Source: Thiodiazotropha sp040506195 (GTDB lineage Bacteria > Pseudomonadota > Gammaproteobacteria > Chromatiales > Chromatiaceae). Taken from it: DNA of 64,000 nucleotides. The notes beneath the pieces are model-generated. The model did no database searches and was not told the origin of the DNA. It was given only the letters and a program-made list of their open reading frames with translations. The stretch's first letter is position 1, and each line of letters opens with the position of its first letter. The position numbers were made by a program, and so were the translations under genes. The stretch covers positions 186,001 to 250,000 of the forward strand of contig JBEVXH010000005.1 in assembly GCA_040506195.1 (NCBI GenBank), in the 5' to 3' direction. Shown piece by piece: positions 52,678 to 62,080 of the stretch.

Positions 52678-54006
52678 TCATTCGCCAGGACCTATCTTTT
52701 GCAGCTGCTGTTTCATCTCTAATGCGCGTGCCTTGTAACCTGGCGCCAATGGATGGTTCGGATTCAACGCCAGTATCTTGTTCCAGAATGCTATCGCATC
52801 ATCAAGTTCCTGCTTTCTGAAGAGCTGCATGGCGCGTCGGTGGTAGCTGTCCGTCAACTGGTCGCGGATTGAGAGTTGCGATGCCAGGGCAGCCGAATTG
52901 TCCGGGTCGTATGTCAATACCTGGGTATAGGTCTGGTAAGCCTCTTCCAGGTTGCCTGCAGTTTGCTGATCCTGGGCTGCGCGCATTAATTTCTGGGCCT
53001 CGATCCTGTCTTCAACCTGAATCAGCTTGTTGATCGCTGCATCGTCGGATGAGTCGAGGATGATCAGTTTCTCCAAAATGGTCCTCGCGTTATCCAGGTC
53101 ATCCCGCTTGATGAGCTGATCGGCATGTTTGTCGTAGTAGCCGGCGAGCAGTTTCGGCAGTTCCTGTGCATTGGGGTGTTGGCTAATCTCGTTTTCCAGC
53201 AGATAGATTGCCGCGCTGAGGTTGCCATCCGCATGCAGTCCCATTGCAGTGCTGAGTGCTTCCTCCGCTGTCATTGCCGCACTCTGTTCTTCAACAGCTT
53301 GCTCCATCGATGTCTGCAGAGGTTCTTCGCTCTCCAGCGGTGCTTGCTCTTCCGGCATGGCGAGGGATGACTCCTCGATCTGAACTTCATCCGTCTTTAA
53401 ATCAGGCGCTACCCTGGTTTCCTCATCTGATGTCGGTTCAGGGATTTCCTGCGCCACAGGTGCAGGTTCCGGTTGTGGTATCTTGGGTTCGGGTTTCATT
53501 CTCTCCGGCATGACGCCGGGTACCCGGATGCGCTGTCCCGGCGCAAGTTTGCTCGGGTTCTCCAGTTTGTTGTATCGCGCCAGAATGACGAACTTGAGTG
53601 GATCGTTGAGAAACTTTTTGGCAATGATGGAAAGCGAGTCTCCCTGTTCCACGTCGTAAAAGAAGCTCTTCATACCGAGATAGTCGATGGGATCGGCATC
53701 CATCTGCTCAAGCAGATTCGTAGCGATCTGCAGGGTTGGTTTTTCCTGCAGCGCCCATGTGAGTTGCAGCCTGGCATTTTCGTAATCGCCCTGCTCAAGT
53801 TGTTGCAACGCCTTACGTACCCGTTGTGACGGGGTCAGCGAGTCCGGCGGTGTTGGGATGGTCTCCACCTCTTCCTGAGGCTCCGCCTGGACGGGTTCCG
53901 GCTGCTGCTGCGGGCCCATTGCCACACAGGCGGAGAGGCTCAAGGTAACCAGGCTTATGGTGAGGTGTTTGGCGAAATCTTGAATATTCTTAACGCTATC
54001 TTTCAC
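52678..54006 (-). CDS. LysM and TPR domain lipoprotein at the end of the T6SS run
   Basis: The 442-residue product from GTG 54006 is a predicted lipoprotein (lipobox LSAC at about residue 27). It has an N-terminal TPR-like part (QLEQGDYENARLQL), a LysM domain (FYDVEQGDSLSIIAKKFL to APGQRIRVPG), a Pro/Glu-rich linker and C-terminal TPR repeats. It should bind peptidoglycan and other envelope proteins. I choose GTG 54006 because GAGAGA lies upstream; the open frame to 54036 runs into the MITE-like element. It lies 255 bp after pppA and may still be part of the T6SS transcription unit. Confidence 0.88.
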   Translation of the reverse strand: MKDSVKNIQDFAKHLTISLVTLSLSACVAMGPQQQPEPVQAEPQEEVETIPTPPDSLTPSQRVRKALQQLEQGDYENARLQLTWALQEKPTLQIATNLLEQMDADPIDYLGMKSFFYDVEQGDSLSIIAKKFLNDPLKFVILARYNKLENPSKLAPGQRIRVPGVMPERMKPEPKIPQPEPAPVAQEIPEPTSDEETRVAPDLKTDEVQIEESSLAMPEEQAPLESEEPLQTSMEQAVEEQSAAMTAEEALSTAMGLHADGNLSAAIYLLENEISQHPNAQELPKLLAGYYDKHADQLIKRDDLDNARTILEKLIILDSSDDAAINKLIQVEDRIEAQKLMRAAQDQQTAGNLEEAYQTYTQVLTYDPDNSAALASQLSIRDQLTDSYHRRAMQLFRKQELDDAIAFWNKILALNPNHPLAPGYKARALEMKQQLQKIGPGE

Positions 54007-54023
54007 AACATTATGTCTCTCAA

Positions 54024-54196
54024 GGCCTGTTGACAATCATCCAAACAGCCCTACCGGGACTATTTTAGACCAGCGAGGCAGCATGAACGATGTGTGGTTT
54101 TTTACCTTCATTTTGAATAACCAAACTCCTCTTCTTGCAACATGGTCGGCGCTTTTTCAGGGACAACAGAACCGATTGGATGAGTGTCAACAGGCC
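54024..54196. mobile_element. MITE-like element with 23-bp terminal inverted repeats
   Basis: The left end (54024-54046) and the reverse complement of the right end (54174-54196) match at 21 of 23 bases, starting GGCCTGTTGACA. The 173-bp body has no protein-coding frame, so this is a non-autonomous element. Solitary ends of the same family occur at 801, 2209 and 50991. No clear target-site duplication is visible. It lies between pppA and the LysM lipoprotein gene, 17 bp before the start codon of the latter. The parent transposase is not in the window. Confidence 0.72.
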
Positions 54197-54261
54197 CAGT
54201 TAAACATGTTTGAATCCCGCGTACTGCTGTCCTGCCAGTGACTTTGAGCCAATATAGCAGA

Positions 54262-55017
54262 TCATCCCTGTTCGGGCGCGTTTGATTGGGTCGATCTCAC
54301 CTCTACCAGCACCAGAGTCACATTATCCCGTGCCCCGCGTTCCATTGCCAAGTCGATCAGCTGCTGCACCGCCTCCTGAAAACCGTGACTGCCCAAAATT
54401 TGGGCGATCTCCGCATCGTTGACCTCTTTGTTCAGGCCATCGCTGCAGAGCAGGAACAAGTCGCCGTCGCAGGGTTCGAAGATCTCCGCGTCCAGTTCCA
54501 GTTCCTCACAGGCGCCTACTGCACGAGTAATATAGTTGGCGATCGGTGACTGTTCAGCCTCATCGCTGCTGACAATGCCTTGCTCAATCAACTCTTCGAC
54601 CTGACTGTGATCACGGCTGAGCTGTTTGAGTCTTTCCCGGCGATAGAGATAGATACGGCTGTCTCCCGCCCATTGATAGATACAGTAACCCTGATAGGTA
54701 AGCAGAGTGACCACCGTTGAACCGATGATTTCACCGCCGCGACGTTGCGATTCCAGCAACAATTGCCGATTGACATATTGCAGGCGTTGCTCCACATCGC
54801 TGGCCAGTGCTCCAAGGGAATCCCCGGGGGTAATCGACTTGAGCTCGTTGACGATCATCTCTGAGGCTATATCGCCGGCGGCGTGGCCGCCCATACCGTC
54901 CGCCACCACCCAGATGCCAAGATCGGCCCGGTCGAGACAGGCATCTTCATTGATCGAACGCACCATGCCCTTGTCGCTCACGTGCGCAGAGACCCAGTAG
55001 AAGCTGTTGAGACTCAT
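54262..55017 (-). CDS. pppA: PP2C-family Ser/Thr phosphatase of the T6SS (PppA)
   Basis: The 251-residue protein is a complete PP2C phosphatase: the metal motif RSINEDA at residues 20-26, ADGMGGHAAGDIAS, the WAGDSRIYLYR strand, LCSDGL and GARDNVT near the C-terminus. In type VI systems PppA removes the phosphates placed by PpkA on Fha or TssL. The start overlaps the tagF stop by 4 bp. No membrane segment is present, so it acts in the cytoplasm. Confidence 0.93.
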   Translation of the reverse strand: MSLNSFYWVSAHVSDKGMVRSINEDACLDRADLGIWVVADGMGGHAAGDIASEMIVNELKSITPGDSLGALASDVEQRLQYVNRQLLLESQRRGGEIIGSTVVTLLTYQGYCIYQWAGDSRIYLYRRERLKQLSRDHSQVEELIEQGIVSSDEAEQSPIANYITRAVGACEELELDAEIFEPCDGDLFLLCSDGLNKEVNDAEIAQILGSHGFQEAVQQLIDLAMERGARDNVTLVLVEVRSTQSNAPEQG

Positions 55018-55814
55018 TGCGGCCGCGAAGCTTCAATATCGGATGCGGCCCCCATGGCGTAGGCGCCGGTCTCGATCTCCTCCCAGCCATGCTGAGCCCA
55101 GGCGCCGTCGATCAGCGCACTGGCACCTTTGATCTGGGGTAGCCCCTGACACAGTAGCAGTGACGGTGAGATGCGTTCCGAACCCTGGGTCCACCAAAGG
55201 CTGTAGGCAAACAGCAGTTTTTTCATCAGATGGGGCAGAAATAGGGGATAGATGGTGCGCATGGAGGGTTGCTCATCGAGATTGGCATGCCAGGCATTGC
55301 TCAACGCAGTAGTGGCCGCCTCCGGCTGCGCGGAGTGGATCTCCCGCTCACTATTGGGCAGGACCACTGCATGAAGTTGCTGCTCGAATGACTCCATCTG
55401 GAAATCGTCCTCCAGGCAGGAAAGGGCGAGGCTCTCCATCCTCGCGAACCAGGCCTCGGACTCCTCCATGAAGAGGAACAGATTGCATTTGGGATCGAGT
55501 CTGGCCGCCATTGTGAAGGGGTAGTAGCGTCCGACCCGGTCCACGCTGGGCATCAATACCCCGGCCCAGCCATGTTCACCGCAGATACCCGGAGTGAGGG
55601 CGAAGCGCCACAGGGGACTGGTGAGATAGTTATCCAGCCAGAAATCCCCGAGTTGTTCACGGCTGTTGGCTATCGCCTCCTGCATCCAGGTTTCCCAGGG
55701 CGCAATGAAGCCCCTTGGCAGGCGTCGTGTGACGAAATCGCCGAGGGACGGTATCTTGCCGTAGAACCCCGGAGCGTCTTCGTGCATTGAGTTGTTCACA
55801 GTCTGCTCGGACAC
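55014..55814 (-). CDS. tagF: Type VI secretion-associated protein TagF
   Basis: TagF represses T6SS assembly after translation and can bind Fha; in some species it is fused to PppA. Here it is a separate 266-residue protein with the family start GFYGKIPSLGDFVTRRLPRGF (partly quoted), WAGVLMPSVDRVGRYYPFT and SLWWTQGS. The GTG start overlaps the 3' end of tssM by 19 bp and the stop overlaps pppA by 4 bp, so tssM, tagF and pppA are tightly coupled. Confidence 0.95.
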   Translation of the reverse strand: MSEQTVNNSMHEDAPGFYGKIPSLGDFVTRRLPRGFIAPWETWMQEAIANSREQLGDFWLDNYLTSPLWRFALTPGICGEHGWAGVLMPSVDRVGRYYPFTMAARLDPKCNLFLFMEESEAWFARMESLALSCLEDDFQMESFEQQLHAVVLPNSEREIHSAQPEAATTALSNAWHANLDEQPSMRTIYPLFLPHLMKKLLFAYSLWWTQGSERISPSLLLCQGLPQIKGASALIDGAWAQHGWEEIETGAYAMGAASDIEASRPQ

Positions 55815-58800
55815 CGGAAATCTGCCAATTCTCTAAGTTTAAACGGATTGAGTGCTCCACTGGCACGCATCATGAATCGGGATTTACGCCCACCTACGTC
55901 AAATTCAACCTTGATGGTTTCGGGAGAGTCGGTGGCCTCGGTTTTTGCCTGATCGATGATCCGGAACCAGCCCCATGGTCCATCTTCGGTGAGCCCGGAT
56001 GGTTTGTTGCCGGCAGGGGGCGCCAGCAGGATTTTAGTATCGCTGATGCCGGAATCATCGGGCCAGGTCATGCGGTTCCAGCGGGCCGGCCCGTGGTTAT
56101 ACCTGACACGCTGTTGATTGAGTAACAGAGTAATCTGAGTGATGGTGGTATCCATACTCAGGGGTTTGATCTCGAAGTGGATCTTCGGCTCCTGAGATGA
56201 CCCGCTGAAAAAAGCGTCGCGAATAACTGCCGTCCTTTGGAATTGTCTGAGGGTTCCTGTAGGTATGCCCAGTGCACGGTTGCCGGCGGCATTCCAGCGC
56301 CAGTTGCGGCGTGATGTGTCGACAAAGTCCTGCAGATAGGTATTGAAGAAATTGTCCATCATCCCGCCGGGACCGAAAAAGCGCCCGAAATCACCAATAG
56401 TCACTTCACGGCTGCTGGTACGGTCAAGGGGATAACGGCCGGTCAGACTGCGCTGACAGAAGGGCAGCAACTGGGTTTTCCAGACTGAGTTCAGATGTGA
56501 CCTGACCCCGGAAACTGTCAGATTCGAGCTGCCGTCGGCCAAAGAGTTGAGCATCCCCGCCAGAGGGCCGGGCTGACGTTTCGCTTCCAGTTTCAGACGG
56601 CTGATGACGCTGCCACCCGCGGAAGGGTCTCTGGCCACGTTGAAGGCCTGGTTGGATTGGTTGCCGGCGGAGGCGATTGAACTCATATGGGCATAAAGCT
56701 CGTTCAGCATCTCCATGGTTCTTTCTAGGGGCGCCTGCTCTCCCTCCTGGGCATCGATCATTCTGTTGAGGCTGGCGAAATGCTGATCCACCGGGGTTGT
56801 CAGCAGGGAATCCTGCGGTGTCTCCTCAGATCCATCCGGCGCCACCTGGAGTATCGAGGCGAGTCGACGAGTGATGCCCGAGGTGTTTCTCTCCACCAGT
56901 TCAGCGGCCTTCTTGGCGCCGCCGGGAAGACGGGAGAGGGTGGTCTGCTCCTGGATCAGCTTCAGGTAGCGGCGTAGGGGAGAACTCGGTCCTGAGATGA
57001 TGTTGAGGATATCTACTGCCTGTCGCATGCTGTTGAACGGCTTGACCCGGATGTCGGCCAGCAGTTGATCCCAGGTGCGGATATACTCCTCGTAGTAGAG
57101 TTCTTTGACCCGCGCACTGAGCCTTACCAGATCGGTTTTGCCGACGATCTTCTCCAGATCGGGACCGAGTATCCATTTCTCTTCCAACAGCTTGTTGGCT
57201 GTCTCAAGATGGTCCTTGAGAAACAGTTTGTGATAACCCTCATAGCTGAACAGGGCCGGGATCTCTTTGTCCAGCGGCTCGCCGGAACGACGACTGAAAA
57301 CCATTTCCGCATCAGCTCCGATGACTTGGGAGAGTCGAATCGGGGGTATGGCGCCGCTTTCGGTGGTCCGTTTCATGCGGTTGTAGACCCGGTCGGCCAG
57401 GGGTACCCGCAGCAAATTGCCGCGCACGTGGGCGATCAGGTCCTGATCCAATGGCAGGGTCGGCGTCATCGGCAGCATCTCCAGCAGCGCGTCGAGATGC
57501 CCTGTCAGGGCCTGCCGCGCCTGGGCATTCTCGGCACCGGGGAGGGTCAACTGCCACTGCAGCAGCATCCAGGCCTTGACGGTGGCGGCATCGAAATGCT
57601 CGCTGTCATCGAACATCAGATAGACCTTGAGGGCTTCATACAGGTAGTCGGGGTTGTTTCCCTGTTGGTTGAGTTGATTCTCCAGGCTGAGAATGATGCG
57701 AGGCAGAAACAGATTCTTCAGGCTGGTGTGATAGGCGCTCACAGCCTCACTACCCAGTTTATCGCCCTGATATAACCCCAGACCCATGAGCCATGGGATA
57801 TCGGCCTCCTGATCCGCGTAGCCGCCGGGGATCTGCCGTACCGAATCGAGTGCGGGGACCACATTAGTAAGGCTCAGATCATCCGGTGCGACGGCGTTCA
57901 CCTTCTCCTCGGCGGCATTCGCCTGGATCGCTACCTGATCGATGTAGCTCTGGTTGCGGCTGTAGCTGGTGAACCAGGCGATGCCGGCCAGCACCGCCAG
58001 GGAGATGGCCCCTGCATAGGCCATGCGTTGCAGCCATGCACGCCGCTTTTCTACCCGGGTGTTGACGCCGGCCAAATGGGCTTCCGGAAATATCAGGTCC
58101 TTGAACAGACGATTGATGAAGTAACTGCGTCCGGAACCGGAAAATGCGGGTGCGATCTGTCGGTTGAGACCGAACTCCTGGGCCATCGAGCCGAGCAGTC
58201 GGTCGATGGGGGTACCCTCCTGGGTGCCGCTGGTGAAGTAGATGCCCCGTACCATCGGGGTCTCCTGGAACCGGTTGGCATTGAAGGCCTCGTGCAGAAA
58301 GCCCTCCGCCGCTTCACGCAGGGCGCTGAACTGTTGTGGAAAGGAGTAGATCAATATCCGGCGTTTGGCGTCGCGCTCCTGTTCCAGGCGATCCAGCAGG
58401 CGCACATCGATGCGTTTTTCCAGCGCCTTGAACTCATCCCGAAAATGGCTGATGCCACTCTCCTGATCGGCCTTGTCCGTAAGGGGGAAGGTCATGCCCC
58501 AGACCTGACTGCGCTCTTCCCGGCCCATGTTTTCGAAGAATTCGCTGAATCCGGCCAGCAGATCGCATTTGGTGAACAGCACATAGATGGGGAAACGGAT
58601 CCCGAAGTGATCGATAAGCTCCTTGACACGCATGCGGATCGCCTTGGCATGATTGAGGCGCTCCAGCTCCGTCAGCTGCAGGATATCCTCAACGCTGATC
58701 GCCACCAACGCACCGTTGATCGGTCGGCGTTTACGATGCTTTTTCAATAGATCGAGAAAGCCCATCCAGGCGGCCCGGTCGACCTCTTCGTAACTGTCCT

Positions 58801-59377
58801 GCGTGGTATAGCGGCCGGCCGTGTCGAGCAATACCGCATCATCGGTGAACCACCAGTCACAGTTGCGGGTGCCGCCGATTCCCTGAACCGCATCATTACC
58901 CAGTTTATCCGCCAGGGGAAAGTGCAGGCCTGAGTTGAGCAGGGCGGTGGTCTTGCCGCTGCCGGGCGGGCCGATAAACATATACCAGGGGAGCTGGTAG
59001 AGGAATTGGCGATTGTTTTTACCGCCGACCTTCGATTCCTTGAGTATTCTGATCGCATCGTCGAGGCGTTGGCCTAGAATCTCCACCTCCTCATCGGATT
59101 CCCGCATAAAGCTTTGTGGCTGATCCTTCTGGCCGACCACGCTCTCCAGCATCTGCTGATTTTTCTTGCGTGCTGTGAGGAAGCGCCGCAACTCCATGCC
59201 TACCCAGATCAGCATCAACAGGAGAATTGCGATCAGGCGCGCAATTGCCGAGCCCAGAGGTTCGACTCCGGCGATGGCAATCAGGGGTCCGACCAGCCAG
59301 ATAATGACCGAGATTGCAATCAATCCCAGGATGGCAACGAACCAGCGATTTTTTACGATGCTTAAAATTGCGCGCAT
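55796..59377 (-). CDS. tssM: T6SS inner-membrane protein TssM (IcmF)
   Basis: TssM is the largest part of the T6SS membrane complex; it spans the inner membrane and reaches TssJ at the outer membrane. The 1193-residue protein has two N-terminal helices (about 13-35 and 42-60), a cytoplasmic ATPase-like domain with Walker A GPPGSGKT (136-143) and VLLDTAGRY (182-190), a third helix (about 452-471) and a long periplasmic part with the IcmF-related and C-terminal DUF1215-type regions. The Walker A motif is intact, which is not so in all TssM proteins. The gene lies 15 bp after tssL. Confidence 0.97.
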   Translation of the reverse strand: MRAILSIVKNRWFVAILGLIAISVIIWLVGPLIAIAGVEPLGSAIARLIAILLLMLIWVGMELRRFLTARKKNQQMLESVVGQKDQPQSFMRESDEEVEILGQRLDDAIRILKESKVGGKNNRQFLYQLPWYMFIGPPGSGKTTALLNSGLHFPLADKLGNDAVQGIGGTRNCDWWFTDDAVLLDTAGRYTTQDSYEEVDRAAWMGFLDLLKKHRKRRPINGALVAISVEDILQLTELERLNHAKAIRMRVKELIDHFGIRFPIYVLFTKCDLLAGFSEFFENMGREERSQVWGMTFPLTDKADQESGISHFRDEFKALEKRIDVRLLDRLEQERDAKRRILIYSFPQQFSALREAAEGFLHEAFNANRFQETPMVRGIYFTSGTQEGTPIDRLLGSMAQEFGLNRQIAPAFSGSGRSYFINRLFKDLIFPEAHLAGVNTRVEKRRAWLQRMAYAGAISLAVLAGIAWFTSYSRNQSYIDQVAIQANAAEEKVNAVAPDDLSLTNVVPALDSVRQIPGGYADQEADIPWLMGLGLYQGDKLGSEAVSAYHTSLKNLFLPRIILSLENQLNQQGNNPDYLYEALKVYLMFDDSEHFDAATVKAWMLLQWQLTLPGAENAQARQALTGHLDALLEMLPMTPTLPLDQDLIAHVRGNLLRVPLADRVYNRMKRTTESGAIPPIRLSQVIGADAEMVFSRRSGEPLDKEIPALFSYEGYHKLFLKDHLETANKLLEEKWILGPDLEKIVGKTDLVRLSARVKELYYEEYIRTWDQLLADIRVKPFNSMRQAVDILNIISGPSSPLRRYLKLIQEQTTLSRLPGGAKKAAELVERNTSGITRRLASILQVAPDGSEETPQDSLLTTPVDQHFASLNRMIDAQEGEQAPLERTMEMLNELYAHMSSIASAGNQSNQAFNVARDPSAGGSVISRLKLEAKRQPGPLAGMLNSLADGSSNLTVSGVRSHLNSVWKTQLLPFCQRSLTGRYPLDRTSSREVTIGDFGRFFGPGGMMDNFFNTYLQDFVDTSRRNWRWNAAGNRALGIPTGTLRQFQRTAVIRDAFFSGSSQEPKIHFEIKPLSMDTTITQITLLLNQQRVRYNHGPARWNRMTWPDDSGISDTKILLAPPAGNKPSGLTEDGPWGWFRIIDQAKTEATDSPETIKVEFDVGGRKSRFMMRASGALNPFKLRELADFRCPSRL

Positions 59378-59392
59378 ATGGGTAGCCGTTGC

Positions 59393-60715
59393 CTATGGTT
59401 TTATCAGGGTGATCTCTACACGCCGGTTGCGTGCTCTACCCTCGCCGGTGTCATTGGATGCAAGCGGTTCTGCCGAACCTCTGCCTATGCTTTGGATACG
59501 GCCTGGTTTGACGAGGTCGCTTGCCATGATCTTCGCCACCGATTCGGCGCGGGCTCTGGAAAGATGCCAATTGGAGGGGAAACGCAGACTGCGAATCGGT
59601 ATATTGTCTGTATGACCCTCAACCACAATCTCGCCTTGTAGCTGATCCATCGCTGCTGCGATACTGTTCAACAGAGGCAGAAACTGCGCCTTGACGGCAC
59701 CACTGCCGGAAGCGAACAGGCCGTCTCCGGCAATACGCACACTGCCTTCCGCATAGTCCTCTTCAACATCGACGCTGCCTCGGGCGATCTCATTCGCCAA
59801 CAGGACACGCAGTGTCAGTTCAGGTTCCGGTGCCGGGGGTGGCTTGCGCTCCACCACGGTCTTTACGTTACGTGCGATATTGTTCAGTTCGGCGTGAACC
59901 GGATCCGATTTTACATTCAGGCTGAGATTGAAGCCTGAATACATCAACAGCAGAATCACACCGGAAACAGCTAAAACGACCCACAGCGGGACATACTGAA
60001 CCAGCGCATTCTGCTTCAGATAGACACCCTGCCAATGTCCGGCTAGGTCACGCTCATACTCCTCGTGATGATTGCGTATCGTGCGATAGAGGTTGTCGCG
60101 CAGTGTCTGCAGCTGGGCGTAACCATCCGGTAGCGGGCGGAAGCGCCCCTCGAATCCGAAAGAGAGACAGATGTACATCACTTCCAGCAACTCGATATTC
60201 TTGGCTGGATTTTGCAGCAGTTTTTGCAGTAGCTGGAAAAACTTTTCACCACCCCATGCCTCGTTATGCAGGCTTACCAGCAGGCTTTGGTCACGCCAGA
60301 GACTTTGATTGCCCCAGGGGGTGGAAAGAACCGTCTCATCGATGGTGGTGCACAACACATATCGCGCCCAGAAGATCGTCTCTTTGTCCACGCCAAGATC
60401 TTCTGCGGTGCGCTCGAAGACCCTGAACTTTTCGATGATGCTGTTTTTTAGCGCGGCTGGATCCGGATGTGACGGCGTCTCTCGCAAACGTCCCAACAAT
60501 GAGAGTAGTGAGGTGGCGGCAATCTCCAGTTTATTCGCGCCTTGTCGAGTCGGCAGCCTGGGGGCGGCAGCTGTCCGTTGCGGTGTTGCCGCCGGTGGGG
60601 GCTGAGGTGATGATGGCGGTTGAGCTGTCGGGCCTTTGCCTCCTGGTCTGGGACGGATGACGGTGCGGTCACCTGTGTTGCCGGGCTTCATGCCGAATGG
60701 GTCGTCATGATCCAT
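59393..60715 (-). CDS. tssL: T6SS inner-membrane protein TssL with OmpA-like domain
   Basis: TssL forms the inner-membrane complex with TssM and TssJ. The product from ATG 60715 has 440 residues: a proline-rich cytoplasmic N-terminus, a DotU/TssL domain (about 60-240, with TTIDETVLSTPWG), one membrane helix (about 242-263) and a C-terminal OmpA-like peptidoglycan-binding domain (about 325-440, EGHTDNIPIRS). Near the N-terminus GDRTVIRPRPGG has Thr18 in a position like the PpkA-phosphorylated threonine of Agrobacterium TssL. AAGG lies before the ATG; an in-frame TTG at 60721 overlaps tssK and is the alternative start. Confidence 0.96.
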   Translation of the reverse strand: MDHDDPFGMKPGNTGDRTVIRPRPGGKGPTAQPPSSPQPPPAATPQRTAAAPRLPTRQGANKLEIAATSLLSLLGRLRETPSHPDPAALKNSIIEKFRVFERTAEDLGVDKETIFWARYVLCTTIDETVLSTPWGNQSLWRDQSLLVSLHNEAWGGEKFFQLLQKLLQNPAKNIELLEVMYICLSFGFEGRFRPLPDGYAQLQTLRDNLYRTIRNHHEEYERDLAGHWQGVYLKQNALVQYVPLWVVLAVSGVILLLMYSGFNLSLNVKSDPVHAELNNIARNVKTVVERKPPPAPEPELTLRVLLANEIARGSVDVEEDYAEGSVRIAGDGLFASGSGAVKAQFLPLLNSIAAAMDQLQGEIVVEGHTDNIPIRSLRFPSNWHLSRARAESVAKIMASDLVKPGRIQSIGRGSAEPLASNDTGEGRARNRRVEITLIKP

Positions 60716-60717
60716 TG

Positions 60718-62052
60718 TCAACTACCTTTTATTGCCCAAAGTTCGAGTTCCAGACCGGGGAATTCACCTCCTATATGTATGGCACATCCTCCTGAGGTTT
60801 CAAGCAGATTCCAGTACTCGTTATTCTTGTCCAGTTCGAAGTAACTGAAGCCTGCATTGTATGGTATTTGTCTCGGTGCGACCGATAGAATGCGAAGACC
60901 GATGCCGGGGAGCTGGAGATTCACCAGGTCACGTATCTTTTCCACCGGGCCGATCTTGGTCTGGCTGGGGAATCGGCGTTGCAACACATCTGCCGTCAGG
61001 TTGGCATTGACCGCCAATACAAAGATCGCATCGCTCAACAGCGAACGGTCGGATATGACCGCAACACGGATGCCGTACTTGCGCTCTTCGAGGGGTATGG
61101 CCACCGCTTTTTGTTCCAGTACCATGCTCAACGATCGACGCAGCTCTCGCATCAGCGGGGTGAATGTCTCCTGCAGTGACTGATGCTGATAGGTGGCAAA
61201 ATCGGGTGGTCGCTTGTTGCTGCTTGTAAAGGTAGCCAGTTCGCCCGCCAGCTGCAGGGATGTCTCGTAAAAGGCGAGGGGGTGAAGTGGAGCGGTCTCG
61301 CTGTAATGGGTGTACAGGGGCTCGAAACGGTTCACAACCTGCAACATCAGAAAGTCCGCGACCTCGGCGATACCCTTGCCGCCGTCAACGAGACGCGAGG
61401 CGATCGCATCGGCACGGTGATGCAACAAACCCTCGATCTCCTTTAAATATCCGTCGAGTCGGGAGGAGACTTCGCAATCGAGGCAGGGTGGGATGAAATC
61501 CTCATCCAATACCAGCATGTCATCGGAGCGGCGTTCAACGATTTTGGCCACCGCGAGATGAGCGAATTCCTCCAGTTCCGAGGAACCGATCATCAGCCTC
61601 AATGTAGGTTGCGCGACTTGCAGGGTGGACGTGGCTGTAGAACCCGCTATACCGTCTTTGGTCTCTATCTCATCGACGACATAACGTTCCAGGCCCTCTT
61701 CCTGGTCAGCGAACCGGACATTCGCCGTACCTTGGCGGGCCAGGGGAAGGGCAAGATAGATGAACTCACCTTTGTGCTCGGCCGGGATGTCCAGCGGCGG
61801 GGGAGGGTTGTCGTTGCCGGGTATATCGAAGGTTGTACCATCCGGCAGCACGCCACGGCAGGACTCCACGGCCAATCTGCCCAGCGCCAGCGCCTGTCTG
61901 TCGATCTTCAGATGGGTAAAGCCCCAACTGAAAGGGGTCAGATCAGCACAGCGCGCCTGAACCATATGTTCCAGAAAGCGCTCCTGTTGCTGAAAGTGGT
62001 GTGGCCTGAGGAACATTCCCTCTGACCAGACAATCCTAGACATCCAAGACAT
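60718..62052 (-). CDS. tssK: T6SS baseplate protein TssK
   Basis: TssK links the baseplate to the membrane complex. The 444-residue product has the typical N-terminus IVWSEGMFLRPHHFQQQERF, the middle segment FEPLYTH and the C-terminal YFELDKNNEYWN. Length fits the family. It begins 29 bp after tssJ and ends two bases before the preferred tssL start. A second ATG three codons into the gene (62043) is an alternative start. Confidence 0.97.
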   Translation of the reverse strand: MSWMSRIVWSEGMFLRPHHFQQQERFLEHMVQARCADLTPFSWGFTHLKIDRQALALGRLAVESCRGVLPDGTTFDIPGNDNPPPPLDIPAEHKGEFIYLALPLARQGTANVRFADQEEGLERYVVDEIETKDGIAGSTATSTLQVAQPTLRLMIGSSELEEFAHLAVAKIVERRSDDMLVLDEDFIPPCLDCEVSSRLDGYLKEIEGLLHHRADAIASRLVDGGKGIAEVADFLMLQVVNRFEPLYTHYSETAPLHPLAFYETSLQLAGELATFTSSNKRPPDFATYQHQSLQETFTPLMRELRRSLSMVLEQKAVAIPLEERKYGIRVAVISDRSLLSDAIFVLAVNANLTADVLQRRFPSQTKIGPVEKIRDLVNLQLPGIGLRILSVAPRQIPYNAGFSYFELDKNNEYWNLLETSGGCAIHIGGEFPGLELELWAIKGS

Positions 62053-62080
62053 TTTGTTCGGCTCTTTTACAGTAAGTTAT

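Noticed and set aside
54024..54196. Complete insertion sequence
   Set aside because: The element is only 173 bp and has no transposase frame; it can only be a non-autonomous element.
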